A program made the translations under genes and the position numbers. Below are positions 17,485-25,127 of a DNA stretch of 38,547 bases, one piece after another. The stretch's first letter is position 1, and each line of letters opens with the position of its first letter. The notes under the pieces were generated by a model. The model saw only the letters and a list, made by a program, of their open reading frames with translations. It did not search any database and had not been told where the DNA came from. This stretch comes from CALGSZ01 sp042408955 (GTDB lineage: Bacteria; Chloroflexota; Chloroflexia; Thermomicrobiales; UBA6265), in NCBI GenBank assembly GCA_042408955.1, contig JBHOQQ010000163.1, forward strand, positions 1-38,547, given 5' to 3'.

Positions 17485-17730
17485 ATGGATGAATCCGATA
17501 CCCGCCAACGCGAACACAGCCGTCATGGATTGCTCCACTTGGTTCTCTGTTGCAGCTTCATGCTGATCGCGCTCTTGCTGTTGACGTTGCGCACTGGATG
17601 GGGCACCGCGTTAGCCATCGTTGCACTCCTTGCTTGCCCCATCCTTATGCTGCTGCTTATGCGACATGCAAGCCCGACCGGGCGGTGGATAGCTTCGAGA
17701 AGCGGCGATGAACAGGCTCACCGGCCTTAG
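17485..17730 (+). CDS. Small membrane protein, DUF2933-like
   Basis: 81 residues from ATG 17485 with AAGGAGACC upstream. Two membrane helices: HGLLHLVLCCSFMLIALLLL and GTALAIVALLACPILMLLLM. The His...Cys...Met spacing in both helices resembles DUF2933, small proteins often found with metal-handling genes. Its end overlaps the next frame by 23 bases, suggesting co-translation. Exact role unknown. Confidence 0.6.
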   Translation: MDESDTRQREHSRHGLLHLVLCCSFMLIALLLLTLRTGWGTALAIVALLACPILMLLLMRHASPTGRWIASRSGDEQAHRP

Positions 17731-18097
17731 CGTAGCGCCCTTTGTTGTGGCGGGTGCCGTATTCACATTCTGGGATCGCACCGACGGCCAGACTCCCGAA
17801 CCGACTGCGATACCAGGAGCTTATCACCACGTTAGCGCCGGCCAGCCTTGGTCGGCCAGCATGCCTCAGCCTCGAACGGGGGACGCGGCAAGCGCCGGCG
17901 TGATGACGAGCGCTGGTCCCACACTCATCCCCGCATCGCAGCTCATAGTCACGACAGCGACCTCCATGGCGGCGGCTGATCCAGTGCTCTCCACATTAGG
18001 ACAGCACGAGGCACTCGACTTGGACGCTCCGTGCGAACGGGACGGGGATCCAATGCAGCGGTATGCGGCGAGTCTCTCCGAGTTAGTCGCGGAGTAG
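17708..18097 (+). CDS. Hypothetical exported protein upstream of cytochrome b
   Basis: 129 residues starting inside the end of the previous gene. A short hydrophobic N-terminus (LSVAPFVVAGAVFTFW) may be a signal anchor; the rest is Pro, Ala and Ser-rich with no recognised domain and one Cys. The C-terminus is acidic and helical (YAASLSELVAE). It ends 24 bases before the cytochrome b start, so it is probably in the same operon. Coding status is supported by position and open frame only. Confidence 0.45.
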   Translation: MNRLTGLSVAPFVVAGAVFTFWDRTDGQTPEPTAIPGAYHHVSAGQPWSASMPQPRTGDAASAGVMTSAGPTLIPASQLIVTTATSMAAADPVLSTLGQHEALDLDAPCERDGDPMQRYAASLSELVAE

Positions 18098-18121
18098 CAT
18101 CCAAAGGGAGGGATGCAGCCA

Positions 18122-19267
18122 ATGACCGAGCATTGTTCCTGGGCGAAAGCCCGTGCAATCACCTCACCGGAGAACCGTGATCTAGAACCGGCTAGCTTCT
18201 GGCAAAAGCTGGACGAACGCCTTGGCATTTCGGCGCTTAGCTACCCAGTGCCACGCCATGCCAACTCCATTTGGTTCACGCTCGGGGGGATCACATTCGC
18301 CGGCTTCCTTATCTTGATTGTGACAGGAATTTACTTAGCCCAGTATTACCATCCACACCCGGCTGAGGCGCGCTCAAGCGTCCTCTACATTCGCGACGTG
18401 GCACCACTTGGTGACCTCGTGCGCGCTGTCCACGTTTGGACCGCCAGCTTCGTCAGCGCGACGGCATTTCTGCATATGCTACGAATCTTCGCCACGGCGT
18501 CGTTCAAGCGTCCGCGTGAAGTGAACTGGCTAGTGGGAGTGGCATTGCTCGCAATCACGCTGGGATTCGTTTTTACCGGAACGGTGCTGCGCTGGGATCA
18601 AGAGGCATGGGAGGCCCTACAACACAATCTCGAAGTCGCTGAACTTTTCGGCAATCTCGGCACCTGGTTCACACCGGAGTTCACGCGGAGCGTGCCCATT
18701 ATCGAGCGACTCTATAGTACGCACGTTAGTCTGCTGCCTGTTCTTTTGATTCTCCTCTTGGCTATCCACTTTTTCCTCGTGAAGCGGCATGGTATCTCGC
18801 CGCTGCCAGCGCAAGCAGACGCTGGTGCGGCGCCACACGGGGTGTTGCCATACGAACTTCAGAGTGGACGTTACAGTGAGCACCTGCGGAAGATAGCCGG
18901 GTATGGGCTTGTGCTCGTCGCCTTGGCTGGCATTTCGGCGCTACTCTTCCCGCCCGCAATCGGCGAGATCGCTGACCCGAGCAAGGAGGTAACGAAACCG
19001 TTCTGGATGTTCTATTGGCTATACGCCTTCGAGGGCCCGTTTGGCATCAGGGGCATCCTCTACGCAGCAATCATCTTCTTCGGACTACTCGTCCTAACGC
19101 CGTTCGTAGACCGCTCTCCGTGGCGCGCGCCGCGGCGCCGGCGTCTAGCGCTGGCGGTCGGAACGGTTGTTGTCCTGGTCCTCGTGACCCTGACGATCTA
19201 TGTCTGGCTGACGCCAACGGAACGCCACTTGGAGGACGCGGCGGCCATAATCGCGACGAGGTTGTAG
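18122..19267 (+). CDS. Cytochrome b subunit of a cytochrome bc-type complex
   Basis: Integral membrane subunit that oxidises quinol and carries two b haems. ATG 18122 is chosen because AAAGGGAGG is about ten bases upstream; an in-frame ATG at 18113 is too close. The first half has four helices with the haem ligand pairs: His in VRAVHVWTASF and AFLHMLR, and His in YSTHVSLLPVLL and LLAIHFFLVKRHG. A second part (about 240-380) adds roughly three helices, like a fused subunit IV. The usual PEWY quinol-site motif is replaced by a VTKPFWMFYWLYAFEG segment. No lesion is seen, unlike the Rieske gene. The partner cytochrome c is not in the window. Confidence 0.9.
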   Translation: MTEHCSWAKARAITSPENRDLEPASFWQKLDERLGISALSYPVPRHANSIWFTLGGITFAGFLILIVTGIYLAQYYHPHPAEARSSVLYIRDVAPLGDLVRAVHVWTASFVSATAFLHMLRIFATASFKRPREVNWLVGVALLAITLGFVFTGTVLRWDQEAWEALQHNLEVAELFGNLGTWFTPEFTRSVPIIERLYSTHVSLLPVLLILLLAIHFFLVKRHGISPLPAQADAGAAPHGVLPYELQSGRYSEHLRKIAGYGLVLVALAGISALLFPPAIGEIADPSKEVTKPFWMFYWLYAFEGPFGIRGILYAAIIFFGLLVLTPFVDRSPWRAPRRRRLALAVGTVVVLVLVTLTIYVWLTPTERHLEDAAAIIATRL

Positions 19268-19270
19268 GCG

Positions 19271-19387
19271 ATGGCTAGACCGCTCTTCATCCTACAGGCG
19301 CGCTGCGCCTTTTGGGTGTTACTCGTGGTAGCAACATCTGCGCTTGTCTGGCTCTGGGATCAAGCGACGGATATTCCCATTGTCTAG
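19271..19387 (+). CDS. 38-residue single-helix membrane protein behind cytochrome b
   Basis: Opens three bases after the cytochrome b stop and is too short for most gene callers. The product is MARPLFILQARC followed by a membrane helix FWVLLVVATSALVWLW and a short tail. Its tight spacing implies translational coupling. Tiny single-helix subunits are common in respiratory complexes, which makes a structural role plausible. Family not recognised. Confidence 0.5.
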   Translation: MARPLFILQARCAFWVLLVVATSALVWLWDQATDIPIV

Positions 19388-19402
19388 GGGAGGCTGATCA
19401 CG

Positions 19403-19522
19403 ATGATTGACGTACTCGCCATCCTGTTCGCGGCTACTGGTTACCGTCTCCGGGCTCACATGGCCTGGCATCTGAGCGAACGGGAGCGCAGGGAGGAGTA
19501 TTGTGAACACACGGACGCATGA
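19403..19522 (+). CDS. 39-residue hydrophobic-plus-charged small protein
   Basis: ATG 19403 has AGGGGAGG about seven bases upstream, one of the better ribosome sites in the operon. The product begins with a short hydrophobic stretch (MIDVLAILFAATG) and ends strongly charged (SERERRREEYCEHTDA-like; the actual text is LSERERREEYCEHTDA). Its last codons overlap the next gene. It may be a small complex subunit or a leader controlling the next gene. Unknown family. Confidence 0.4.
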   Translation: MIDVLAILFAATGYRLRAHMAWHLSERERREEYCEHTDA

Positions 19523-19532
19523 TGGCGGCACC

Positions 19533-20081
19533 ATGAGCCGTCGAAGGCTGTTGCAGATGATCTGCTTCGTCGCCATCGCTATCCTCATCTCGCTTCCAGC
19601 GCCGACGCGAGCGCACGAGGGCGGTTTGGAGATCACCATCTCGCCGCCTGAAATCGCCGCTGGAGATGAGATCACCGTTTCTGGCGAAGGGTTTCCTCCG
19701 AATCAACCGATTGAGCTGCACCTGACAGGTCCCAACGGTGACGCTCATCTTGCCAATGTCGCGGCTGATGATGACGGTGCTTTCACCCAGCAGATCGTCG
19801 TGCCTGGCACCATCGTTCCCGGTCTCTACCTCATTCGTGCTGAGGGCGGCCAGGAAGCAACTGCCGAGCTGTCGGTAGGAGCCATGCCCGGCATGCAGGC
19901 TGCCGCTGGCGAAACATTGCCGGAACGTGAGCGCTCGCCGATTTGGAAGGCAGGAGCTGTCATAGTGCTGGTCGTTCTCGGCGGTATGGGGCTGGCACTC
20001 GCCCAATCGCAAGGGTACAGCTCAGTACCCAGACCGGCGCCGGTCAGGCCAGAGTCGCTCGATAGAGGTAGCTACGGATGA
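19533..20081 (+). CDS. Membrane-anchored protein with an Ig-like (IPT/TIG-type) domain
   Basis: Start taken at ATG 19533 (MSRRRLLQM); a GTG at 19503 in frame is also possible and has AGGGAGGA upstream. The signal peptide ends near PTRA-HEGG. The outside domain reads like an immunoglobulin-type fold (ISPPEIAAGDEITVSGEGF ... IVPGLYLIRAEGG). A C-terminal helix (AGAVIVLVVLGGMGLALA) anchors it. It follows cytochrome b and the two tiny ORFs, and overlaps the methyltransferase start by four bases. It may bind a ligand or stabilise the complex; function is not known. Confidence 0.7.
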   Translation: MSRRRLLQMICFVAIAILISLPAPTRAHEGGLEITISPPEIAAGDEITVSGEGFPPNQPIELHLTGPNGDAHLANVAADDDGAFTQQIVVPGTIVPGLYLIRAEGGQEATAELSVGAMPGMQAAAGETLPERERSPIWKAGAVIVLVVLGGMGLALAQSQGYSSVPRPAPVRPESLDRGSYG

Positions 20082-20752
20082 GTGGCGTATGCGATGTTCC
20101 AGCATTCTCACCGATCCCACGAACCGCTACTGCACTGACCCGTGCCCGCTATGACCGTATCGCGCCGGTTTACGATCTACTAGAGACCGGCATGGAAGCG
20201 CTCCGTCTCCGCCACTGGCGAGAGATGACTTGGCAGCGCGCCCGCGGTCCGCGCGTGCTTGAGCTGGGTGTTGGCACTGGCAAGAACTTTTCCTTCTACC
20301 CACCTGGCATTGGCGTCACCGCCATCGATATCTCACCGCGCATGCTTGAGCGGGCAAGGGAACGCGCAGAGCGCGATAGTGTAGCCGTCAAGCTTCTCCT
20401 TGCTGATGCCCAGGCACTTCCCTTTCCTGATGCTAGCTTTGACACCGTCGTCGCCACATTTGTCTTCTGCTCCGTTCCTGACCCTATCCAAGGATTACAG
20501 GAGGCGCGGCGGGTTCTGGTCCCCGGCGGACAACTCCTCTTACTGGAGCACGTTCTCTCACGCCGACCGCTCCTCGGTGCCCTTATGCGCCTAGCGAATC
20601 CGATAGTGGTGCGCTTGACAGGAGCAAACATCGACCGGGAGACCGTCACCAACGTTGCACGCGCCGGTTTCGACCTCCAGCAAGCCGATGATCTCTGGTG
20701 CGACATCGTCAAATTGATAGAAGCAGTGCGACTACAAGAGCAGACAAGTTGA
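20078..20752 (+). CDS. Class I SAM-dependent methyltransferase (UbiE-like)
   Basis: 224 residues, starting in the ATGA overlap with the previous gene. The Rossmann SAM-binding motif I is VLELGVGTGKN, followed by the acidic loop GVTAIDISPRMLERARERA, motif II-like LLADAQALPFPDASFDTVVA and ARRVLVPGGQLLLLEHV. The N-terminal YDRIAPVYDLLE is typical of UbiE/phospholipid methyltransferases. The substrate cannot be read from sequence; quinone or lipid is plausible given the cytochrome b operon. No lesion. Confidence 0.85.
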   Translation: MSGVCDVPAFSPIPRTATALTRARYDRIAPVYDLLETGMEALRLRHWREMTWQRARGPRVLELGVGTGKNFSFYPPGIGVTAIDISPRMLERARERAERDSVAVKLLLADAQALPFPDASFDTVVATFVFCSVPDPIQGLQEARRVLVPGGQLLLLEHVLSRRPLLGALMRLANPIVVRLTGANIDRETVTNVARAGFDLQQADDLWCDIVKLIEAVRLQEQTS

Positions 20753-21198
20753 TTTCCCCCGGCATCCATCTTGGTCGCGACCGACGAGAGCAGATGACAG
20801 CGACCTTCCAACGTTTCAGCCAGTTACGATTCAGCCGGCTCGTCAGTTGGCGTTCGAATTTCTGACCCGAGCGGATTCACGGACCTCGCCGCCGGCGAGA
20901 TCGTGCCGTTTCCTAGCACGCTCTACGTGGTGATCGTTGACCAACCTACCGGCCGCGGAGCCCTTGAGTTTCCGATCACCCCGAGGGGCGTTATGTCCAT
21001 CCCGAGCCGGGGCCGTGACGATGTGGTACAGGGAGTTCGCACCAATGATCGGTCCCCGTGGCCGCATACTGATGGACGAAACATGGTCCTCCCCACGTTG
21101 TGTGGCATGATCCTCAGCTTCATCTCAGGTTCAGTTCAGCACCGCCTCAGACACCTTGCATATGCTTGCGACACTGGTCCGCAAAGAGGAGGGCTCAT
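20753..21198 (+). other. Gap with a possible eroded coding remnant
   Basis: No supported gene. A plus-strand frame from about 20850 contains protein-like text (SDPSGFTDLAAGEIVPF, STLYVVIVDQPTGR) without a ribosome site or known domain, then loses character after about 21000. It could be an old secreted-protein remnant. A good ribosome site AAGAGGAGG (21184-21192) serves the next gene. Confidence 0.3.
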
Positions 21199-22096
21199 GT
21201 GAATGAGAGCATCTTTTGGGGCGGATCGGTTCTGGCCGCAGTGGTGGCAGGAACAATCGCCCTCTTTGCTCCCTGCTGCATCTCTGTCATGTTACCGGCC
21301 TATTTCGCGAGTTCCTTTCCCAACCGGGGTCTTCTAATGGCGATGACCTTCCTCTTTGCCGCTGGCGTGGCGACAATCATTCTCCCAATCGCCATGGGGG
21401 CCAACTACCTGCGCTCGCTGATCGCGACTGAACACACCACCATTTACGCTGCTGCCGGCCTGGTAATGATTGGGCTCGCCGGGTATCTGCTGCTAGGTGG
21501 GCAGTTGCACTTGCCAGCACTAAAACGCGGAACCAGCGGCAGGACTGGGCCGCTTCGTATCTACGCACTCGGCGTTTTTTCTGGCGTAGCAACCTCGTGC
21601 TGCGCGCCGGTGTTGGCCGGTGTCATCGCCCTTTCCGGTGCGGCCTCGTCGTTCGGATTTCCACTGGTGCTTGGTATCGCCTACGTCTTTGGTATGGTTG
21701 CACCCCTTCTGGCGATCTCACTCCTCTGGGACCGGCGCGACTGGCGAGCCAGCCACCTCTTCGCCCATCGCCCCTTCACCTGGCGCCTCGGCCACATCCG
21801 TCGCACCCTCTCGGCGGCGAATCTGGCGAGCAGCCTGCTGCTCCTGGCGATGGGCGGATGGATGCTCTGGGCCGGGTTCACAGTTGATGATTTGACCCCC
21901 CTCACGCGGCTGGCAGCTCTGGCTATCGAGCCGGGCCCAGCACTTTGGCCAGGTCGTGACAAGCCAACTAGCCTGGCTGCCAGGGTGGGCGGCGATTGTC
22001 CTCCTGACTCTGGCTATCGGCTTCACGACACGCCGCGCCATGCAGCAAGTAGGATGGATCGGCAATAGTCCCGATGACGACGAAAGTCCCACCTAG
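21199..22096 (+). pseudogene. CcdA-family thiol transporter, frameshifted in the last quarter
   Basis: Membrane protein of the cytochrome c biogenesis transmembrane family. The GTG at 21199 follows AAGAGGAGG by six bases. It shows paired-Cys motifs FAPCCISVMLPAYFASSF and TSCCAPVLAGVIALSGA, unlike the single Cys of the CcdA at 9227-9943. After DDLTPLTR, near 21905, the frame slips. The continuing frame reads WQLWLSSRAQHFGQ, then LAWLPGWAAIVLLTLAIGF as a last helix, and stops at 22096; the unshifted frame instead runs as low-sense text to 22068. The following redoxin and glutaredoxin suggest a thiol relay across the membrane. The loss affects only the last helix and tail. Confidence 0.7.
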
Positions 22097-22146
22097 CTAC
22101 GTGGCGAGCCGTGCCGTCCCGAAGTTGGGCGATGGAGAGACGGCGA

Positions 22147-22914
22147 ATGGGCAAAGCAGCGAAAGCGAAGCAAGGCGCCACTCAGCGCGACTTCCAACGT
22201 CGTGCAAGGATCACGAACGACGCCCACCGGCGAGACTCACGGCGCACGCCGCGACGGACTTCACGTTCCCGGCGAAGACAGAGCAACCTTGTCAAGGCCC
22301 TTGTCATTGCTGGATTTGCTGTTGCGTCGCTGGCCGCGATGTTCTTCTTGAACAGCGTGGATGACTCTTCCGCCGGTGACCGGGCGGCCTTTCCGTATCA
22401 GATCGGCGACCCGGGTCCAGGCGCGCCCGCTCCACCGATCCGACTCGCCTCGACCGATGGGACCATGTTTGATTTGGCGTCTATGCGCGGCGAAACGGTG
22501 CTGTTCTTCTTCCAAGAAGGGCTGATTTGCCAGCCTTGTTGGGACCAGATCAGCGATATCGAGGCGAGGTGGGACGAGTTCCGAGCACTCGGCATCGACC
22601 GCATGATCAGCATCACGACTGATCCGCTCGACCTGCTGCGGCAAAAGGTAGAGGATGAACGGCTTGCGACCCCGATCCTGTCCGACCCTGACCTTACCGT
22701 CTCACGGACGTACACGACCAACCTCTACGGAATGATGGGCACTGGGATGAATGGCCACTCCTTCATTGTTGTGGACGAGTCAGGCCTGATCCGCTGGAGA
22801 GCCGACTATGGCGGAGCGCCAAAATACACGATGTATGTTCCGATAAATCGCCTCCTTACCGACTTGCGCGAGGGACTAACGGAACAGGAGGGTCCGGATG
22901 CCGACATCCAGTGA
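22147..22914 (+). CDS. Membrane-anchored redoxin (AhpC/TSA type)
   Basis: 255 residues from ATG 22147. A strongly basic cytoplasmic tail (many Arg, about 1-48) precedes one membrane helix (LVKALVIAGFAVASLAAMFFL). The outside redoxin domain begins at GDPGPGAPAPPIRL. It has a CxxC-type site in EGLICQPCWDQISDIE and ends with HSFIVVDESGLIRWRADYGG. It probably exchanges electrons with the CcdA-like protein upstream. The final codons overlap the next gene by 17 bases. Confidence 0.82.
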   Translation: MGKAAKAKQGATQRDFQRRARITNDAHRRDSRRTPRRTSRSRRRQSNLVKALVIAGFAVASLAAMFFLNSVDDSSAGDRAAFPYQIGDPGPGAPAPPIRLASTDGTMFDLASMRGETVLFFFQEGLICQPCWDQISDIEARWDEFRALGIDRMISITTDPLDLLRQKVEDERLATPILSDPDLTVSRTYTTNLYGMMGTGMNGHSFIVVDESGLIRWRADYGGAPKYTMYVPINRLLTDLREGLTEQEGPDADIQ

Positions 22915-23260
22915 CATGCTGGAGGTGACGTTACTGACACGACAGGGTTGTGGCCTGTGCAACGACGTGCATACCCTGCTCGAACGTCTCGCGCAAGAGT
23001 ATTCGCTTGCGCTCACCATTCAGGACGTTAACAGCCCTGACGGTATGACCGTCGCGGAGCGCGCTGGCTCCCTCTTCGTGCCGGTCGTGCTGATCGAAGG
23101 CGAACCTGTCGCCTCCGGCCGGATCTCTGAACGACGGCTCCGCAACGAGCTCGCGCGGCGCCTGAGGGATGCGCCGGGCCAGCCCGTTCCCGCAGTCGCT
23201 GATCAACAGTGGCTTGAGCGAATCTCGAAGGTACTGCGCTGGTTGGTGCGGAGCTGGTAG
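22898..23260 (+). CDS. Glutaredoxin/thioredoxin-like protein
   Basis: 120 residues from ATG 22898, with AGGAGG seven bases upstream inside the previous gene. The N-terminal half is a compact thioredoxin fold with the redox pair in TRQGCGLCNDVHTLLERL and a cis-Pro region FVPVVLIEGEPVASG. The extra C-terminal ~40 residues are helical and basic. No signal peptide, so it is cytoplasmic, the side from which a CcdA-type protein would be reduced. It completes a three-gene thiol relay. Confidence 0.8.
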   Translation: MPTSSDMLEVTLLTRQGCGLCNDVHTLLERLAQEYSLALTIQDVNSPDGMTVAERAGSLFVPVVLIEGEPVASGRISERRLRNELARRLRDAPGQPVPAVADQQWLERISKVLRWLVRSW

Positions 23261-23787
23261 CGGGTCCCCAGATCACTATCTGCTGGTGCCGTCAGCAGTT
23301 GCACCTTCCGAACGTTCAGATTGCTCTATTCGTAGCCACATTGCGTCGGTTCCCCGCTGAGACCTCATTTCGCTTGATGTCACCTGCCCCAGATTCCCGG
23401 ACCAACAGTGTTGGGCCGCCCACGATTCAGGGCTCGCGACATTCCTGGTGATGGTCATCTCTCTCATCCGCGCTTTACTGAATCACTCTGCGTAATTCAT
23501 CGCGCTTCACCAGCACCTCGCACGGAATTCCCTTACGGTGCGCAGCGCTGGCGACCGGCATCGCTTGGACCTGAGATTCCTCGGACATTTCTGACGGGAT
23601 CGAGGCGATGAGACAACGGTCACTGGCCCCAGCGACCATCTGGCTTGGCTCAGATCGCCGTGAACGAGCCCAACGCACCATCTTACGGACCAGAGATTGC
23701 GGTGCGACTTGTGGCTTTATCATTAACAATACATGGTTCCAACGACGGTACTGGCGTGCGACGACACCGTTGGGTTGAGGGGCGCAT
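23261..23787. other. Gene-free gap of about 525 bases
   Basis: No supported gene. On the minus strand a frame ending at 23475 has protein-like text (MPVASAAHRKGIPCEVLVKRDELRRVIQ split over several codons) that might be the tail of a decayed gene, but it has no start or ribosome site and merges into antisense of the next gene. The promoter of the plus-strand reductase gene must lie here; no consensus element is clear. Confidence 0.35.
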
Positions 23788-25074
23788 GTGGGAGCACAAA
23801 CGATTTTCGATGTTATCGTCGTTGGGGCAGGGCCGGCAGGAAGCACCACAGCATATGAGTGTGCTATCCGCGGACTGACGGCTCTCCTTCTCGACAAGGT
23901 GGGGTTCCCGCGCGACAAGCCGTGCGGTGGAGGCATTACGTTTCGCACTGCCGCTCTCCTGGCAGCCGGCCTACCACCGGTCACTGAACGCACGATCACC
24001 GCGATTGAGTTCACGCTACGGCATAAGCGCGGCTTCACGCGGTCCTTCCCAGAACCTCTGGTGTACATGACCCAGCGACGCCGGTTCGATGCCTGGCTAG
24101 TCGAACGGGCACTAGCGGCTGGGGCCACGTTGCGCGAGCGCACGGCCGTCCGGGCTGTCGAGCAGCAGCACCACCAGGTGGTAGTCCGCAGTGACAACGA
24201 GACCTTCATTGGGCGGACACTGGTTGCAGCCGACGGTGCAAATGGGCCGACGGCCCGGTTAGCGGGACTTGCTGGCTCCCGCTGGCTCGGCATCGCCTTG
24301 GAAGGCAACATCGCGCTACGCGGTGGAGTGCCAGAGAACTGGGCGGCTCGCCTCGGCATTAACATCGGCAGCGTCCCCGGGGGATACGGCTGGCTCTTCC
24401 CAAAAGGAGACCACCTCAACTTCGGCGTTTACGCCTGGCGCCCGGCCGGACCTGACCTGCGCTCGCATCTCGCACAGTTGGTGCAAGCCTATGGCTTTGA
24501 CCCAGCAGACCTGCGCGATCTCCGTGGTCACCACCTGCCGGTCCGGACGCGAAGAGCACCCCTTGCCAGTGGCAACGTCCTCCTGGCCGGTGATGCCGCA
24601 GGGCTCATCGATCCGTTCACCGGCGAAGGGATCTACGGAGCCGTCTGTAGCGGCCGACTCGCGGCCGAGCAGATTGCCGCCTATATCGGCGGCCAGGTGC
24701 CTGACCTACGCGGCTACTCCGTGGCCGTGGAGGCGGGACTGTGCGCAGAACTCGAGTACGCCCGGCAGATGCGGGATGCGCTCCAGCTTTCCCCGACCAT
24801 CGCTTACATGCTGCTACGGTGGACGGCCGTACCCTGGACGTTCCTTTGTCGCCTTATCCGCGATGAGACGCCCTACGCCGCTTGGCAGTGTGAGCACGGT
24901 GCGCTGCGCGCCATCCTGGCCATCACCGCGCGCCTGGCGCGCAGCGCCCCGTTACGGCGCCGCGCGGCCATCGACTGCCCGGTCGTACTGCCGCTCACCG
25001 TACGCTCCGCACGTGGCAATCCCTCGCACCTACACGATCCAGCCGGTGATAGCCGACGACGGCCGCTTCTCTAA
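23788..25074 (+). CDS. Geranylgeranyl reductase family FAD-dependent oxidoreductase
   Basis: Flavoprotein of 428 residues that saturates isoprenoid chains such as those of quinones, carotenoids or membrane lipids. The GTG at 23788 starts directly before the dinucleotide-binding site DVIVVGAGPAGSTTAYECA. The family motif DKPCGGGITFR follows, then the second FAD motif VLLAGDAAGLIDPFTGEGIYG at about 265-285. The C-terminal ~120 residues are helical; the last 25 are rich in Arg, Ser and Pro and may be non-structured. Substrate is not settled. It stands alone between divergent and convergent neighbours. Confidence 0.88.
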   Translation: MGAQTIFDVIVVGAGPAGSTTAYECAIRGLTALLLDKVGFPRDKPCGGGITFRTAALLAAGLPPVTERTITAIEFTLRHKRGFTRSFPEPLVYMTQRRRFDAWLVERALAAGATLRERTAVRAVEQQHHQVVVRSDNETFIGRTLVAADGANGPTARLAGLAGSRWLGIALEGNIALRGGVPENWAARLGINIGSVPGGYGWLFPKGDHLNFGVYAWRPAGPDLRSHLAQLVQAYGFDPADLRDLRGHHLPVRTRRAPLASGNVLLAGDAAGLIDPFTGEGIYGAVCSGRLAAEQIAAYIGGQVPDLRGYSVAVEAGLCAELEYARQMRDALQLSPTIAYMLLRWTAVPWTFLCRLIRDETPYAAWQCEHGALRAILAITARLARSAPLRRRAAIDCPVVLPLTVRSARGNPSHLHDPAGDSRRRPLL

Positions 25075-25127
25075 ATGATCTCCACACGAGGAGCGTCGTC
25101 CCGCCAGCGATTCATGACTGATGCGAC

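Noticed and set aside
23475..24419. Minus-strand 314-codon open frame over the reductase gene
   Set aside because: Most of it is antisense to the FAD-binding reductase. Only the last ~80 residues lie in the gap and look faintly protein-like, without a start or ribosome site.
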